From CAVQEK01 sp964596645 (lineage in GTDB: Bacteria; Bacteroidota; Bacteroidia; Cytophagales; Cyclobacteriaceae): a DNA stretch of 64,000 bases. Position numbers and translations under genes: made by a program. How positions within the stretch are numbered: position 1 is the stretch's first letter; each line of letters begins with the position of its first letter. Positions 52,622 through 61,396 of the stretch are shown here, one piece after another. The stretch spans positions 26,547-90,546 of the forward strand of contig CAZQVB010000019.1 in the NCBI GenBank assembly GCA_964596645.1. The letters are read 5' to 3'. The notes below the pieces were generated by a model. That model was not told the DNA's origin, did not search any database, and worked only from the letters and a program-made list of their open reading frames with translations.

Positions 52622-53593
52622 ATGCAAACACGGCTTACTGAGTTGCTCGGGATAAAGTACCCAATCATCATGGCGCCCATGTTTTTGGTGTCCAATACGC
52701 GCATGGTGATAGAGGCGGCGAAGGCGGGCATCACCGGGGCCATACCCGCACTCAACTATCGCAACAACGGGGAATTCAGGCGGGCACTCAATCAATTGAA
52801 GCAGGACTGCCCCGGCCCATTTGGCATTAACCTCATCGTGAACAAGTCCAACTTTCGCCTTAAAGAGCAACTGGCGGCATGTATTGATTTTCAGGTCGAT
52901 TACATCATCACATCGCTGGGCAGTCCGCAGGCTGTGATAGAGGCCAGCCATCAGCATGGCGTACTTGTTTTTTGTGATGTTACCGATGAGCGGTTTGCGA
53001 AAAAAGTAGAAGCGCTGGGTGCCGATGGACTGATCGCCGTGAATGCTGAAGCCGGAGGTCATGCCGGCCCCATGCCGGCCGATCAACTGGTGCCGCTGCT
53101 CAGGAAAAGCACCAAGTTGCCGGTGATATCGGCAGGGGGCGTGGGCACCGCAAGCCAGTTGCGACAGAAACTTGCTCTGGGTGCCGATGGCGTGTCGGTA
53201 GGCAGTGTATTTATCGCTACTGACGAAAGTGCTGTGTCTGATGACTATAAAAATGCCTGCATCGCCTATGGTGCAGCCGACATAGTGATGACCACCAAGC
53301 TGAGCGGCACGCCTTGTACCGTCATCAATACGCCCTATGTGCAGGCCACAGGCACGAAGCAAAATTGGCTGGAAGCGCTGCTCAATAAGCACAAGCGCCT
53401 GAAAAAACTGGCCATGGGTCTCACCTTTTGGAAAGGCATGAAGGCCTTGCAAAAAGCGGCATTTAGCGCCACCTACAAAACGGTGTGGTGTGCGGGGCCG
53501 AGTATAGAGCATGTGCGGCAGGTACGGCCTGTAGCCGAAGTGGTGCACGACCTGGTGCGCGATGTGGAAGCGGTTGAAAATGAAAATTTATAA
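52622..53593 (+). CDS. Nitronate monooxygenase family flavoprotein
   Basis: 323 residues from MQTRLTELLGIKYPIIMAPM (ATG 52622; a TTG at 52607 overlaps the small lipoprotein stop). FMN-dependent TIM barrel with NAEAGGHAGP (141-150), ISAGGVGTASQL (169-180) and LGADGVSVGSVFIATDES. Family members oxidise alkyl nitronates or act as NAD(P)H:quinone reductases or enoyl reductases (FabK). The class cannot be decided by eye. A small lipoprotein lies upstream and a DUF4230 gene 7 bases downstream. Confidence 0.88.
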   Translation: MQTRLTELLGIKYPIIMAPMFLVSNTRMVIEAAKAGITGAIPALNYRNNGEFRRALNQLKQDCPGPFGINLIVNKSNFRLKEQLAACIDFQVDYIITSLGSPQAVIEASHQHGVLVFCDVTDERFAKKVEALGADGLIAVNAEAGGHAGPMPADQLVPLLRKSTKLPVISAGGVGTASQLRQKLALGADGVSVGSVFIATDESAVSDDYKNACIAYGAADIVMTTKLSGTPCTVINTPYVQATGTKQNWLEALLNKHKRLKKLAMGLTFWKGMKALQKAAFSATYKTVWCAGPSIEHVRQVRPVAEVVHDLVRDVEAVENENL

Positions 53594-53599
53594 CAGGCA

Positions 53600-54280
53600 A
53601 TGATGAGCATTTTAATTCGACTGATTTGGCGGCTCTTTCCATGGATTATTGTTGCCGTGTTGCTACTGGTGCTGTATCTGGGCGGCCAGTGGCCGTTTGG
53701 TGGTAAGGATGACGATGTGCATGTGTATAATACCACCACCATATTGCATGAAATAGAATCGATCGGCAAGCTGGAGCTCGTAAAATATAATTTCAAAGAA
53801 ATACTGGACTATCAGCGATTGACATCGGCTAAATTTAACATGAGCACCGGGCTGCGCTTTTACGAATATTCTCCCGACTCCAAGTTGGTACTCATTGCCA
53901 CCGGTGAAGCCGTAGGCTGTATCGATCTCACCAAGCTACGCATGGAAGACATCAGTGCCACAGACAGCACGCTGACCGTCAGGCTGCCTGGGCCAGAGCT
54001 CTGCTATCATAAGCTGGATATGGAAAATACCCGTGTGCACAGCTTTAGTCGGGGGAGCTGGTGGAGCCGCCTTTTTGTAGACGAAGAGGAAGACAAGCGT
54101 ACCTTCGAGCTGGCCTACCAAAACGCGGAACAACAGATAAAGAAAGCGGCCCTGGAATCGGGCATGATGCAAAAAACAAAGGAAAATGCTGTAGCCCTGC
54201 TGAAGCCTATGCTGGAACGCATGACAGGCAAGCAGGTGTTTTTACAGTTTGATATGAATGCAGATATCGATCTGGATTGA
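53600..54280 (+). CDS. DUF4230 family membrane-anchored protein
   Basis: 226 residues (Met2 alternative). One N-terminal TM (about 10-30), then a periplasmic strand-rich domain: LHEIESIGKLELVKYNFKEIL, SKLVLIATGEAVGCIDLTKL, LTVRLPGPELCYHKLD, and a C-terminal helix (FELAYQNAEQQIKKAALESG). This layout is DUF4230, of unknown function, which resembles SPFH/stomatin-like folds in its helix-rich end. Seven bases after the NMO-family gene, so probably in the same transcript. Confidence 0.87.
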   Translation: MMSILIRLIWRLFPWIIVAVLLLVLYLGGQWPFGGKDDDVHVYNTTTILHEIESIGKLELVKYNFKEILDYQRLTSAKFNMSTGLRFYEYSPDSKLVLIATGEAVGCIDLTKLRMEDISATDSTLTVRLPGPELCYHKLDMENTRVHSFSRGSWWSRLFVDEEEDKRTFELAYQNAEQQIKKAALESGMMQKTKENAVALLKPMLERMTGKQVFLQFDMNADIDLD

Positions 54281-54336
54281 ATTGAATTATGGCCATTTGA
54301 TAAAAGGCAGTGGCCAACCGCCAACAAAGAAAAAAG

Positions 54337-54364
54337 GCGCTGCTTTGGGAAACAGCGCTCTTTC
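54337..54364 (+). terminator. Probable terminator after DUF4230 gene
   Basis: 6-bp GC-rich stem GCGCTG/CAGCGC with a 10-base loop, then TCTTTC; AAAGAAAAAAG precedes it. Weak T-tract, 56 bases after the stop. Confidence 0.5.
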
Positions 54365-54571
54365 GACGAGTGAGAGATTACTTTGATTATAGGCGGAGTA
54401 ATTGTGTTGGTTATGGTTTAATCTCTCTCAGGTAAACACATCAGTATGTTTGGTTGTGTTGTAAATAATCCAAGTTGTTTTAAGTTGTCAGGAGCTTTGC
54501 AATGCCTGTGCCAGCACGCCAAATGTGGCGCTACATGACCAAAAGCCTATCATTTGATTTGCTGAAGCGCA

Positions 54572-54600
54572 ACACTTTGTTGACTTGTGCAACAAAGTGT
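54572..54600. repeat. 11-bp perfect hairpin ACACTTTGTTG/CAACAAAGTGT
   Basis: Loop ACTTGTG of 7 bases; no T-tract, 110 bases upstream of the GNAT-like gene start. Operator or RNA structure. Confidence 0.5.
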
Positions 54601-54709
54601 AGGGGATTAGGGCAAATTGTTCTTGGTAACGAAAAAGATTGTTCCAAATCCGTGATTCGATCCGCTGTTGCCTGAGGCAGCCAAATTCCTTTTTAACTTT
54701 GCGCCACAT

Positions 54710-55672
54710 ATGAACGCGCCACAAAGCATATTTCAGTTTTACACCGATCAGATACCCTTCGGCTTTGCATATAATTTCGACAATTATTTATTCAACAAGC
54801 TGAGCCACATCCGCAGTCAGGGCCTGGAAGATCGCGCCGATTATTTTTTGGTGAACAATGTAAAAAAGCGCATTGAGGCGAAGATTCATTTTTTACTTGA
54901 TGGCACTACGGCTTATAGTCCCTATAAGTCGCTGTTCGGCTCATTTGAGCTCAACCCCAGGCTGCACCAGAATTTGGTGCGTGATTTTGCCGGCTATGTG
55001 CTGAATGATCTGAAAAGCCGACAAATCAGCAACGTCTACATCACACACTACGCGCAATGCTACGGCCCACGCAAGGCTCTATTGGTCAATAATGCGCTGC
55101 TCGAGCTGGGCTGTGAACTTTACTTACGGGCTGTAAATCATCACATCGAAACGCGCCCGGAACCACTTACGGAACGCATGCATACCATGGAGCAGCGCCG
55201 CTTGAGGAAATGCGCGGATCATGGTTTGGCCTTCGCACAGGAGCATCGGGAGAGCCTGCCGGAAATATATGCTTTTCTTACGGCCTGCAGAGCAGAGAAA
55301 GACCTGGAGCCGTCGGTCGCTTTGCATACGCTACAACATTATTTTGAAGCTTTTCCACAGGATTATTTGCTTTTTGCTGTGCGCAAAAATGAAGAACTGA
55401 TGGCGGCTACCGTGGCGGTGAAGGTGAGCAGGAGTATTCTGTACAACTTTTTGCCCGCCAGCCTGCAAGCCCACAATCGCCTGAGCCCCATGGTAATGCT
55501 CATCGATGGATTATACGCGTACTGCCAGCAGCACAGATTTGAAATGCTCGACCTGGGCATATCCACTACAACCACAGGCAAAGACCAAGACAGCTTGATT
55601 CGCTTCAAAGAAAACGTAGGGGCGAGCCCAAGTGAAAAATGTTTTTACAGAAAGGTTTTTGCTGAAGAATAG
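54710..55672 (+). CDS. GNAT/FemAB-like acyltransferase domain protein
   Basis: 320 residues from MNAPQSIFQFYTDQIPFGFA (ATG 54710; the frame opens at 54668). The C-terminal half fits a GNAT-type fold: YLLFAVRKNEELMAATVAVKV, NFLPASLQAHNRLSPMVMLIDGLYAYCQQ, then LDLGISTTTTGKDQDSLIRFKENVGA and CFYRKVF, the usual end of peptidoglycan- or polysaccharide-linked FemAB-like acyltransferases in Bacteroidota. The N-terminal half matches nothing I can name. Acyl donor and target unknown. Solitary gene between structured spacer and repeats. Confidence 0.7.
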   Translation: MNAPQSIFQFYTDQIPFGFAYNFDNYLFNKLSHIRSQGLEDRADYFLVNNVKKRIEAKIHFLLDGTTAYSPYKSLFGSFELNPRLHQNLVRDFAGYVLNDLKSRQISNVYITHYAQCYGPRKALLVNNALLELGCELYLRAVNHHIETRPEPLTERMHTMEQRRLRKCADHGLAFAQEHRESLPEIYAFLTACRAEKDLEPSVALHTLQHYFEAFPQDYLLFAVRKNEELMAATVAVKVSRSILYNFLPASLQAHNRLSPMVMLIDGLYAYCQQHRFEMLDLGISTTTTGKDQDSLIRFKENVGASPSEKCFYRKVFAEE

Positions 55673-55817
55673 AGTGTATAGCATTGATAGAACGCTTTAA
55701 ATGCTCAAATGATGCAGACAACCCATGGCTGTTCATTTCTTTTCCGGTTGACGAAATGAGCCAAAAACCCCCTGGTCAAAACAATGCCATGATGCTCTGA
55801 AGCCAATCGCAATGTAT

Positions 55818-55919
55818 GGTCTGTGCGTCACAGACCTTGGAAAAAGTTGCCAACCGCACGGTATGGTCTGCGCGTCACAGACCTTGGAAAAAATATTGTT
55901 GTACTGTGCGCCACAGACA
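55818..55919. repeat. Three tandem GGTCTGTG/CACAGACC hairpins
   Basis: GGTCTGTGCGTCACAGACC at 55818-55836, GGTCTGCGCGTCACAGACC at 55865-55883, and a decayed TACTGTGCGCCACAGACA at 55902-55919. The first two are followed by TTGGAAAAA, the third by ATGGAAAT. Start-to-start spacing is 47 and 37 bases. Confidence 0.85.
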
Positions 55920-55978
55920 ATGGAAATAAGGGTCCACGCCCGATGTTTCGACTGATCAACGAGCAAAAAAGCCAGTCT

Positions 55979-55997
55979 TCCTGAACTTGTTCCAGGA
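55979..55997. repeat. Dispersed 19-bp palindrome, copy 5
   Basis: TCCTGAACTTGTTCCAGGA, one change from consensus in the right arm; followed by TCTGCCCAATAGCCAGCAT. Confidence 0.8.
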
Positions 55998-56075
55998 TCT
56001 GCCCAATAGCCAGCATGTGCTGAATCCCAGAAATTAATTCAGTGCAGGCAAGTTCAGCATGCCTTATTCTCCTGC

Positions 56076-56630
56076 TCAAGCTTCCGGCTTGAACTTTACA
56101 TACACCCATTCATCATAGATTGTATCGTATTTTACCAGTGCTTTGGTGCGTATGCACTCCAGTGCGTAGCCACACTTTTCCAGTACTTTTTTAGAGGCCA
56201 CATTGTCTGGAAAAACTCCGGCAAAAAGCCTGATATATTCATAATGGCTAAAGGCATAGTCGCTGATCCACTGCACTGCCTCCGTGATGATGCCCCGGCC
56301 CCAGTATGGCTCTCCCAGCCAATAGCCCAACTCCGCGCTTTTGCGGTAGATATCCCCCTGTGGATGCAGGCCCACCGCTCCTGCCAATACGCCTTCGACT
56401 TCTATACCTACTATGATTTGTTTGGTTTTCTTCATCAATTCCGTCACCTCAAGAAATTGATGCGCATCGTTCAATGTATAAGGATGAGGAAAGCGGTCGC
56501 GCATGTACCGGGCAATCTTTTTGTTATTGGCATGCAGGGCGATGTCCTGAGCATCAGACCGCACGATGGTGCGCAGCCGGCAACTATTAAGCTGCACATC
56601 TATAAGAGGCATTTCTTTGAGCATGAACAA
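56076..56630 (-). CDS. RimJ/RimL-type GNAT N-acetyltransferase
   Basis: 184 residues (Met3 and Met7 are alternative starts). RimJ/RimL layout: LNSCRLRTIVRSDAQDIALHAN, KSAELGYWLGEPYWGRGIITEAV with the acetyl-CoA loop (about 111-133), and FPDNVASKKVLEKCGYALEC. These enzymes acetylate ribosomal protein N-termini or small amines. Target unknown. It faces the FemAB-like gene across a repeat-bearing spacer. Confidence 0.9.
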   Translation of the reverse strand: MFMLKEMPLIDVQLNSCRLRTIVRSDAQDIALHANNKKIARYMRDRFPHPYTLNDAHQFLEVTELMKKTKQIIVGIEVEGVLAGAVGLHPQGDIYRKSAELGYWLGEPYWGRGIITEAVQWISDYAFSHYEYIRLFAGVFPDNVASKKVLEKCGYALECIRTKALVKYDTIYDEWVYVKFKPEA

Positions 56631-56809
56631 AATTAGTCATTTCAAAGCCCGATCTACATAGTGCATTATCCTTTGGTTATCTCCACGCTTTCTGCCAGCC
56701 GGTGAGTGCCTTCATTTTCGCAAATTACCTGAGCACAGTCATGGGTTTTAGTTTACTAATGCGTTATCATTGGCGAAAATCGAATTGAAAACACCTAAGC
56801 CAGTTGGAA

Positions 56810-59800
56810 ATGAAAACGCAGCTTTTTTTTATCATCTTCACCCTACTGATATCCGGCACTATGAATGGCCAGCAAAACGATTGGGAAAACCCGCAAGTGG
56901 TTGGCATCAATAAACTGCCCGGCCATGCCACATCGGTGTCCTTTGCGCGTGAAGAACAAGCAAGAGCGGTCGATATCAGCACCTCCGATCGTTACAAAAG
57001 CCTGAACGGCACCTGGAAGTTTATGTGGGCGCCGGTACCAGAAAAGGCGCCGGATAATTTTTATGTTCGTGACTACAAGGCCGACAATTGGGCCGACATA
57101 CAGGTGCCAGGCAACTGGGAGCTACAAGGCTGGGGCACGGCCATTTATACAAATATCATATATCCCTTCGTACCGGTAGATCCACCACTGGTGCCGAAAA
57201 AAGACAATCCCACCGGTAGCTACCGCACTGAGTTCAGCCTGCCCAAAAACTGGAAGGATATGCAGGTGACGCTGCATTTTGGTGGTGTTTCATCCGCTTT
57301 TTATTGCTGGATAAACGGGCAATTTGTTGGCTACAGCCAGGGGAGCCGGTTGCCAGCAGAATTTGACATAACGCCGTATGTACAAGCCGGCAACAACCTG
57401 CTGGCTGTGAAGGTATACCGGTGGAGCGATGGCAGCTATCTTGAAGATCAGGACCACTGGCGCCTGAGCGGCATTCACCGCGATGTGTATGTCACAGCTT
57501 CACCTAAGCTGCAGCTGTACGACTTTTTTGCACGCACCGGTTTCGACGAGCGATATGAAAATGCCGAACTGCGTATAAACACGACCTTTAAGAATTTTGG
57601 TGAGGAAAGTGGCGAGGGCTGGACCATAGAAGGTCAGCTATACGATGAAAGCGGAAAGGCTGTGCTCGACAAGCCCATGACCAGAGACGTAAGGGAAATA
57701 GCCAATGCCAAATGGCCTCCACGCGGCAGAAGACCATTTGCCGATCTTTCTACTACAGTGAAGGCACCAGCTAAGTGGAGCGCGGAATTTCCAAATCTGT
57801 ATACTCTTACCCTTACTCTTAAAAATGAAACCGGCGAAACCGTAGAAGCAAGAAGTACACGTATTGGCTTTCGCACAGTAGAGATTAAAGACAAACAAAT
57901 TCACATCAATGGCACGCCCATACTGCTGTACGGGGTGAACAGGCACGACCACCATCATAAACTGGGTAAGGTGGTGACAGAAGAATCCATGCTCAAAGAC
58001 ATCATGCTGCTGAAGCGATTCAACTTCAACGCCGTTCGTACATCGCACTACCCAAACAATCCGAAATGGTACGACCTCTGCGACCAATATGGTATTTATC
58101 TTATCGATGAAGCCAATCTTGAAACGCACGGAATTGGTGCCGTGCTATCCAACGACCCCGACTGGACCACCGCACACGTAGAGCGGGCCAAGCGTATGGT
58201 GCAGCGCGATAAAAATCATCCGTCGATCATATCCTGGTCGCTCGGCAATGAATCAGGCGATGGACCAAATCACGCCGCGATGGCCGGTTGGATAAAAGAA
58301 TATGATCCAACACGGTTTATACACTATGAAGGCGCACAGACCTACACCAAAAACTGGCAACAAGATGTGCTCCGCGACCCGATGTATGTAGACGTAGTGA
58401 GCAGAATGTACGCAGACATTCCCACCATGGTGCGATGGGCCAACAACCCCAAAGAGAGTCGCCCGGTGATGTGGTGCGAATATGCCCACGCCATGGGCAA
58501 CTCGCTGGGCAACTTTTATAAGTTTTGGGATGCTGTAAGAGCCAACGATGGCTTGGTCGGTGGGTTCATCTGGGACTGGACGGATCAGGGCCTATATCAG
58601 AAAGACGAACAGGGAAAAGAATATTGGGCTTATGGAGGCGACTTTGGCGACAGCATCAATGATGGAAATTTTTGCATCAACGGTGTAATTGGCCCCGATC
58701 AAACACCAAAACCTGCAACCTGGGAAGCAAAGAAAATCATGCAACCGGTGGAAATACTGCCTGTGAACGTGTTGGAAGGCCGCTTCCGGCTTCGCAACTG
58801 GCACCACTTCGCCAGCCTCGACCGCTACAACATCAAATGGCACTTGCTGCAAAATGGCAATGAAATACAATCGGGCAGCCACACACCCTTACGCACCCCT
58901 GCCGGAGCTTCGGAAGATTTGAATCTGGACATAAATGCACCGGCACATATGCCCGGAGCCACGTATACGCTGCGCATTGCCCTTGCACTGCGTGAGGCCA
59001 TGCCATGGGCACCTAAGGAGCATCTGGTGGCTTGGGAAGAATTTGATATGCCCTATAAATCGAGCCCATTGCCTGTGACTGATGTGCAGGAAATGCCCAG
59101 CCTCTCGATGGCTGACAACCCCGACGATGTGCAGATCAGCGGACAGGGGTTCTCCGCACAATTCTCAAAAACAGAGGGGACGCTTACCTCCCTTCAGTGG
59201 CATGGCAAAGAAATGATCGTATCGCCACCAGTACCTAACTTTTGGCGTCCATTTACCGACAACGACAAAGGATCGAAGATGCCGGAGCGTCAGGGGGTAT
59301 GGAAAGATGCCGGCAAGCTTCGCAGTACATTGCAGGTGTCGGCCATGCAGCTAAAGCCGCAGGTGTGCAGGGTGGTGGTGCAGCAGGAGCTGCCGACTGT
59401 TCGCGGCCGCGCTACTACTTCCTACACGGTGTATGGCAATGGAGAAATACTGGTCGCCTTCGACATGCAGCCCGGCGGGGGGTTGCCAAATATTCCGCGG
59501 GTGGGTATGCAGCTGGCCATTCCTGCGGCTTATGACCAATTGAAATGGCACGGACTGGGCCCACACGAAACGTATTGGGACAGGCATCGAGGCGCCATGA
59601 CCGGAGTTTTTGGCGCTTCCGTCAAAGAAGATTTCTTTCACTACGTAAGGCCACAGGAAAGCAACAACCACTGGGGCACACATTGGGCGCGGCTTACAAA
59701 CGCCCAGGGCCAGGGCCTGCTTATCAGCGCTGACCTGCCGCTCAGCTTTAGCGCATGGCCGTACAGCATGAACGACATTGACCAGGCAAAGCACATCAAC

Positions 59801-60004
59801 GACCTGGTGGCGCGCGACTTCATTACCCTGAATATTGACCACGCGCAAATGGGCGTAGGTGGCGACGACAGCTGGTCTATGCAAGCCCGGCCACACGAAG
59901 AGTACCGCCTGAAACCCGGCACCTACCAGTACAGCTATAGGCTCACGCCGGTAGCCGGCGACGATGACATGGCAGCACTAAAGTATGCCCTGCCGCAATA
60001 TTGA
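56810..60004 (+). CDS. Secreted GH2 beta-galactosidase
   Basis: 1064 residues from ATG 56810. Signal peptide 1-21 (MKTQLFFIIFTLLISGTMNG), so periplasmic or exported. Five-domain LacZ architecture: sugar-binding jelly roll (about 45-225), Ig-like (230-355), TIM barrel (355-640) with acid/base Glu481 in SLGNESGDGPN and nucleophile Glu557 in MWCEYAHAMGNS, a second Ig-like region, and the C-terminal beta-sandwich (about 780-1064; WHGLGPHETYWDRH). It hydrolyses terminal beta-galactosides; beta-glucuronidase is less likely given the LacZ-like HAMGNSLGN. No SusC/SusD pair or sugar regulator is adjacent, so it is not in a recognisable polysaccharide locus. Confidence 0.93.
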   Translation: MKTQLFFIIFTLLISGTMNGQQNDWENPQVVGINKLPGHATSVSFAREEQARAVDISTSDRYKSLNGTWKFMWAPVPEKAPDNFYVRDYKADNWADIQVPGNWELQGWGTAIYTNIIYPFVPVDPPLVPKKDNPTGSYRTEFSLPKNWKDMQVTLHFGGVSSAFYCWINGQFVGYSQGSRLPAEFDITPYVQAGNNLLAVKVYRWSDGSYLEDQDHWRLSGIHRDVYVTASPKLQLYDFFARTGFDERYENAELRINTTFKNFGEESGEGWTIEGQLYDESGKAVLDKPMTRDVREIANAKWPPRGRRPFADLSTTVKAPAKWSAEFPNLYTLTLTLKNETGETVEARSTRIGFRTVEIKDKQIHINGTPILLYGVNRHDHHHKLGKVVTEESMLKDIMLLKRFNFNAVRTSHYPNNPKWYDLCDQYGIYLIDEANLETHGIGAVLSNDPDWTTAHVERAKRMVQRDKNHPSIISWSLGNESGDGPNHAAMAGWIKEYDPTRFIHYEGAQTYTKNWQQDVLRDPMYVDVVSRMYADIPTMVRWANNPKESRPVMWCEYAHAMGNSLGNFYKFWDAVRANDGLVGGFIWDWTDQGLYQKDEQGKEYWAYGGDFGDSINDGNFCINGVIGPDQTPKPATWEAKKIMQPVEILPVNVLEGRFRLRNWHHFASLDRYNIKWHLLQNGNEIQSGSHTPLRTPAGASEDLNLDINAPAHMPGATYTLRIALALREAMPWAPKEHLVAWEEFDMPYKSSPLPVTDVQEMPSLSMADNPDDVQISGQGFSAQFSKTEGTLTSLQWHGKEMIVSPPVPNFWRPFTDNDKGSKMPERQGVWKDAGKLRSTLQVSAMQLKPQVCRVVVQQELPTVRGRATTSYTVYGNGEILVAFDMQPGGGLPNIPRVGMQLAIPAAYDQLKWHGLGPHETYWDRHRGAMTGVFGASVKEDFFHYVRPQESNNHWGTHWARLTNAQGQGLLISADLPLSFSAWPYSMNDIDQAKHINDLVARDFITLNIDHAQMGVGGDDSWSMQARPHEEYRLKPGTYQYSYRLTPVAGDDDMAALKYALPQY

Positions 60005-60055
60005 TAGAGAAGAATAGGTGAAGGCTGTAGGCTGAAATCTCTCTGTCACATGGCA

Positions 60056-60096
60056 GCACACCGGTAGCGACCTCTTGATGATCATGACCGGTGTGC
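60056..60096. terminator. Hairpin GCACACCGGT/ACCGGTGTGC after beta-galactosidase
   Basis: 10-bp perfect stem (60056-60065 with 60087-60096), 21-base loop, about 50 bases after the stop. No T-tract, so terminator function is uncertain. Confidence 0.4.
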
Positions 60097-60112
60097 CAGA
60101 CCAGCGAAACTG

Positions 60113-60376
60113 GGGGCATGCAAGAGCCTCTATTCAGTCTTGTCCGGAGAAACCTTCGAAACACCTTTGGCTGTTTAGCGTGGCCTCGCGCGGGTGTTTC
60201 GTCAGTTTCGGAGTGGGGTTGGTAGATTGGTAGACTCGTAGATTAGTGATTGTTGGATGGTATGGCAGAAAGCTCAAAGTCAAAGTTATCCTGAACTTGT
60301 TTCAGGATCTGTCTGCGGAGTAAGCAGATGATGAAAGGGCAGGCAAGTAAAAGCTTTACCAGTGATATGGAAATCT
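60113..60376 (+). repeat. About 270-bp dispersed repeat block, plus-strand copy
   Basis: Same order of pieces as 36058-36335 read in reverse, including the 8-bp TTGGTAGA tract near 60218-60245 and the palindrome at 60289. Only scattered single-base and short length differences are visible by eye. Confidence 0.85.
60289..60307. repeat. Dispersed 19-bp palindrome, copy 6
   Basis: TCCTGAACTTGTTTCAGGA, exact consensus, followed by TCTGTCTG. Confidence 0.9.
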
Positions 60377-60420
60377 AAACGCTGTAAATGATGTCGAGAA
60401 TCCGTGGCTGTTAATTTTTT

Positions 60421-60563
60421 TTCCAGTTGATAAAGAAACGAGCTAAGGAGAAATCATGCTGTCATACGCGCAGCCGCACGCCTGTTGTTTTGAACCGCCG
60501 GCGTCCATTAATCGCGGCCATTGCCAATAGCCAACAGATCCTGAAATAAATTCAGGATGACCG
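60421..60563 (+). repeat. Dispersed repeat block shared with 63868-64000
   Basis: Runs from TTCCAGTTGATAAAGAAACG through TCATACGCGCAGCCGCACGC and GAACCGCCGGCGTCCATTAA to the palindrome TCCTGAAATAAATTCAGGA (60539-60557). The copy at 63868 is nearly identical and is cut by the window end. Confidence 0.85.
60539..60557. repeat. Dispersed 19-bp palindrome, copy 7
   Basis: TCCTGAAATAAATTCAGGA: arms intact, centre changed from CAAGT to TAAA-type bases. Confidence 0.85.
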
Positions 60564-60667
60564 TCTGTGTCAGGGCAGGTGAGGTCAGCATGACCAGCTG
60601 CTGAGAGGATTAATAACCTGACATTTCAAATGGCGCTGTAAGACCATATATTGGTCATGTAGCCCGT

Positions 60668-61258
60668 TCAAAAACTAACCTCTGGTACTTCTTGTGCTGC
60701 TTCACTGGCCTGGAACTGTGCTTTCAATTCAAACCCAAACATGTTGGCCATCAGATTGGTCGGGAAGCTTCGGATGGTGGTGTTGTATTCCTGCACGCTG
60801 GCATTGTAGCGGTCGCGGGCTACGGCTATTCTGTTCTCCGTGCCTTCCAGTTGTGCCTGAAGCTCGAGAAAATTCTGATTACTTTTCAGGTCGGGATATG
60901 CCTCTACCGTGGCCAGCAGGCGCGAGAGTGCCGATGAAAGCTCCCCTTGAGCGGCTTGAAATTTTTGTATGGCAGCCGCATCCAGGTTGTCGGCGTCTAT
61001 TTGTATGCTGGTGGCCCGGGCACGTGCCTCTGTTACCCCTACCAATACTTCGCGCTCCTGCTCAGCAAATCCCTTTACTGTGTTCACCAGGTTGGGGATC
61101 AGGTCCGAACGGCGCTGATACTGAGTTTGTACATTGGACCAGGCCGTTTTCACATTTTCATCCAATGCCACCATACTGTTGTAAGACCCCTTAAAGGCAC
61201 TGTACAACACTATGACAAGTACTACAATGACGGCGATAATAATCCAGGTCTTTTTCAT
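60668..61258 (-). CDS. LemA family protein
   Basis: 196 residues. One N-terminal TM (about 4-24) and a long helical domain. LemA hallmarks are YNSMVALDENVKTAWSNVQTQYQRRSDLIPNLVNTVKGF, and LELQAQLEGTENRIAVARDRYN followed by FPTNLMANMFGF. LemA proteins of unknown function are membrane-anchored and usually sit in one operon with TPM-domain proteins. Here the LemA gene is divergent from the two TPM genes, so they may share a control region (61259-61396). Confidence 0.93.
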   Translation of the reverse strand: MKKTWIIIAVIVVLVIVLYSAFKGSYNSMVALDENVKTAWSNVQTQYQRRSDLIPNLVNTVKGFAEQEREVLVGVTEARARATSIQIDADNLDAAAIQKFQAAQGELSSALSRLLATVEAYPDLKSNQNFLELQAQLEGTENRIAVARDRYNASVQEYNTTIRSFPTNLMANMFGFELKAQFQASEAAQEVPEVSF

Positions 61259-61396
61259 TTTTTACTTTTAGATGACTATGTATATGGTCGAATGTACGGC
61301 TTAGGTCTTTTTATCAGCATCAAAAATAGTGTTTCTTCAGAATATGGCGCTATTTTTAGACAATCATACCACCATCAATTTTTGCACATTGACCTT

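Larger units (their letters stand above)
54281..54709. other. 429-bp structured non-coding spacer
   Basis: Three successive inverted repeats. (1) GCGCTG/CAGCGC at 54337-54342/54353-54358 followed by TCTTTC, a modest terminator for DUF4230. (2) GAGAGATTA/TAATCTCTC at 54372-54380/54419-54427. (3) ACACTTTGTTG/CAACAAAGTGT at 54572-54582/54590-54600, an 11-bp perfect stem with a 7-base loop. No credible ORF. May encode a small RNA or hold operators for the next gene. Confidence 0.55.
55673..56075. repeat. 403-bp repeat-bearing spacer
   Basis: Contains a TGGCTGTTCATTTCTTTTCC piece shared with 36.6, 60.4, 63.25 and 63.86 kb. It also has three tandemly arranged GGTCTGTG-type hairpins (55818, 55865, and a decayed one at 55902) and one 19-bp palindrome (55979-55997). 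No real gene. Confidence 0.8.
60005..60667. repeat. 663-bp repeat mosaic after the beta-galactosidase gene
   Basis: Begins with a 10-bp hairpin (60056-60096), then the plus-strand copy of the 270-bp block (60113-60376), and a block at 60421-60563 shared with 63868-64000. Contains two 19-bp palindromes (60289, 60539). No real gene. Confidence 0.85.

Noticed and set aside
52484..53548. 354-codon open frame on the minus strand
   Set aside because: Antisense to the mini-lipoprotein and the NMO-family flavoprotein gene, which has intact FMN motifs.
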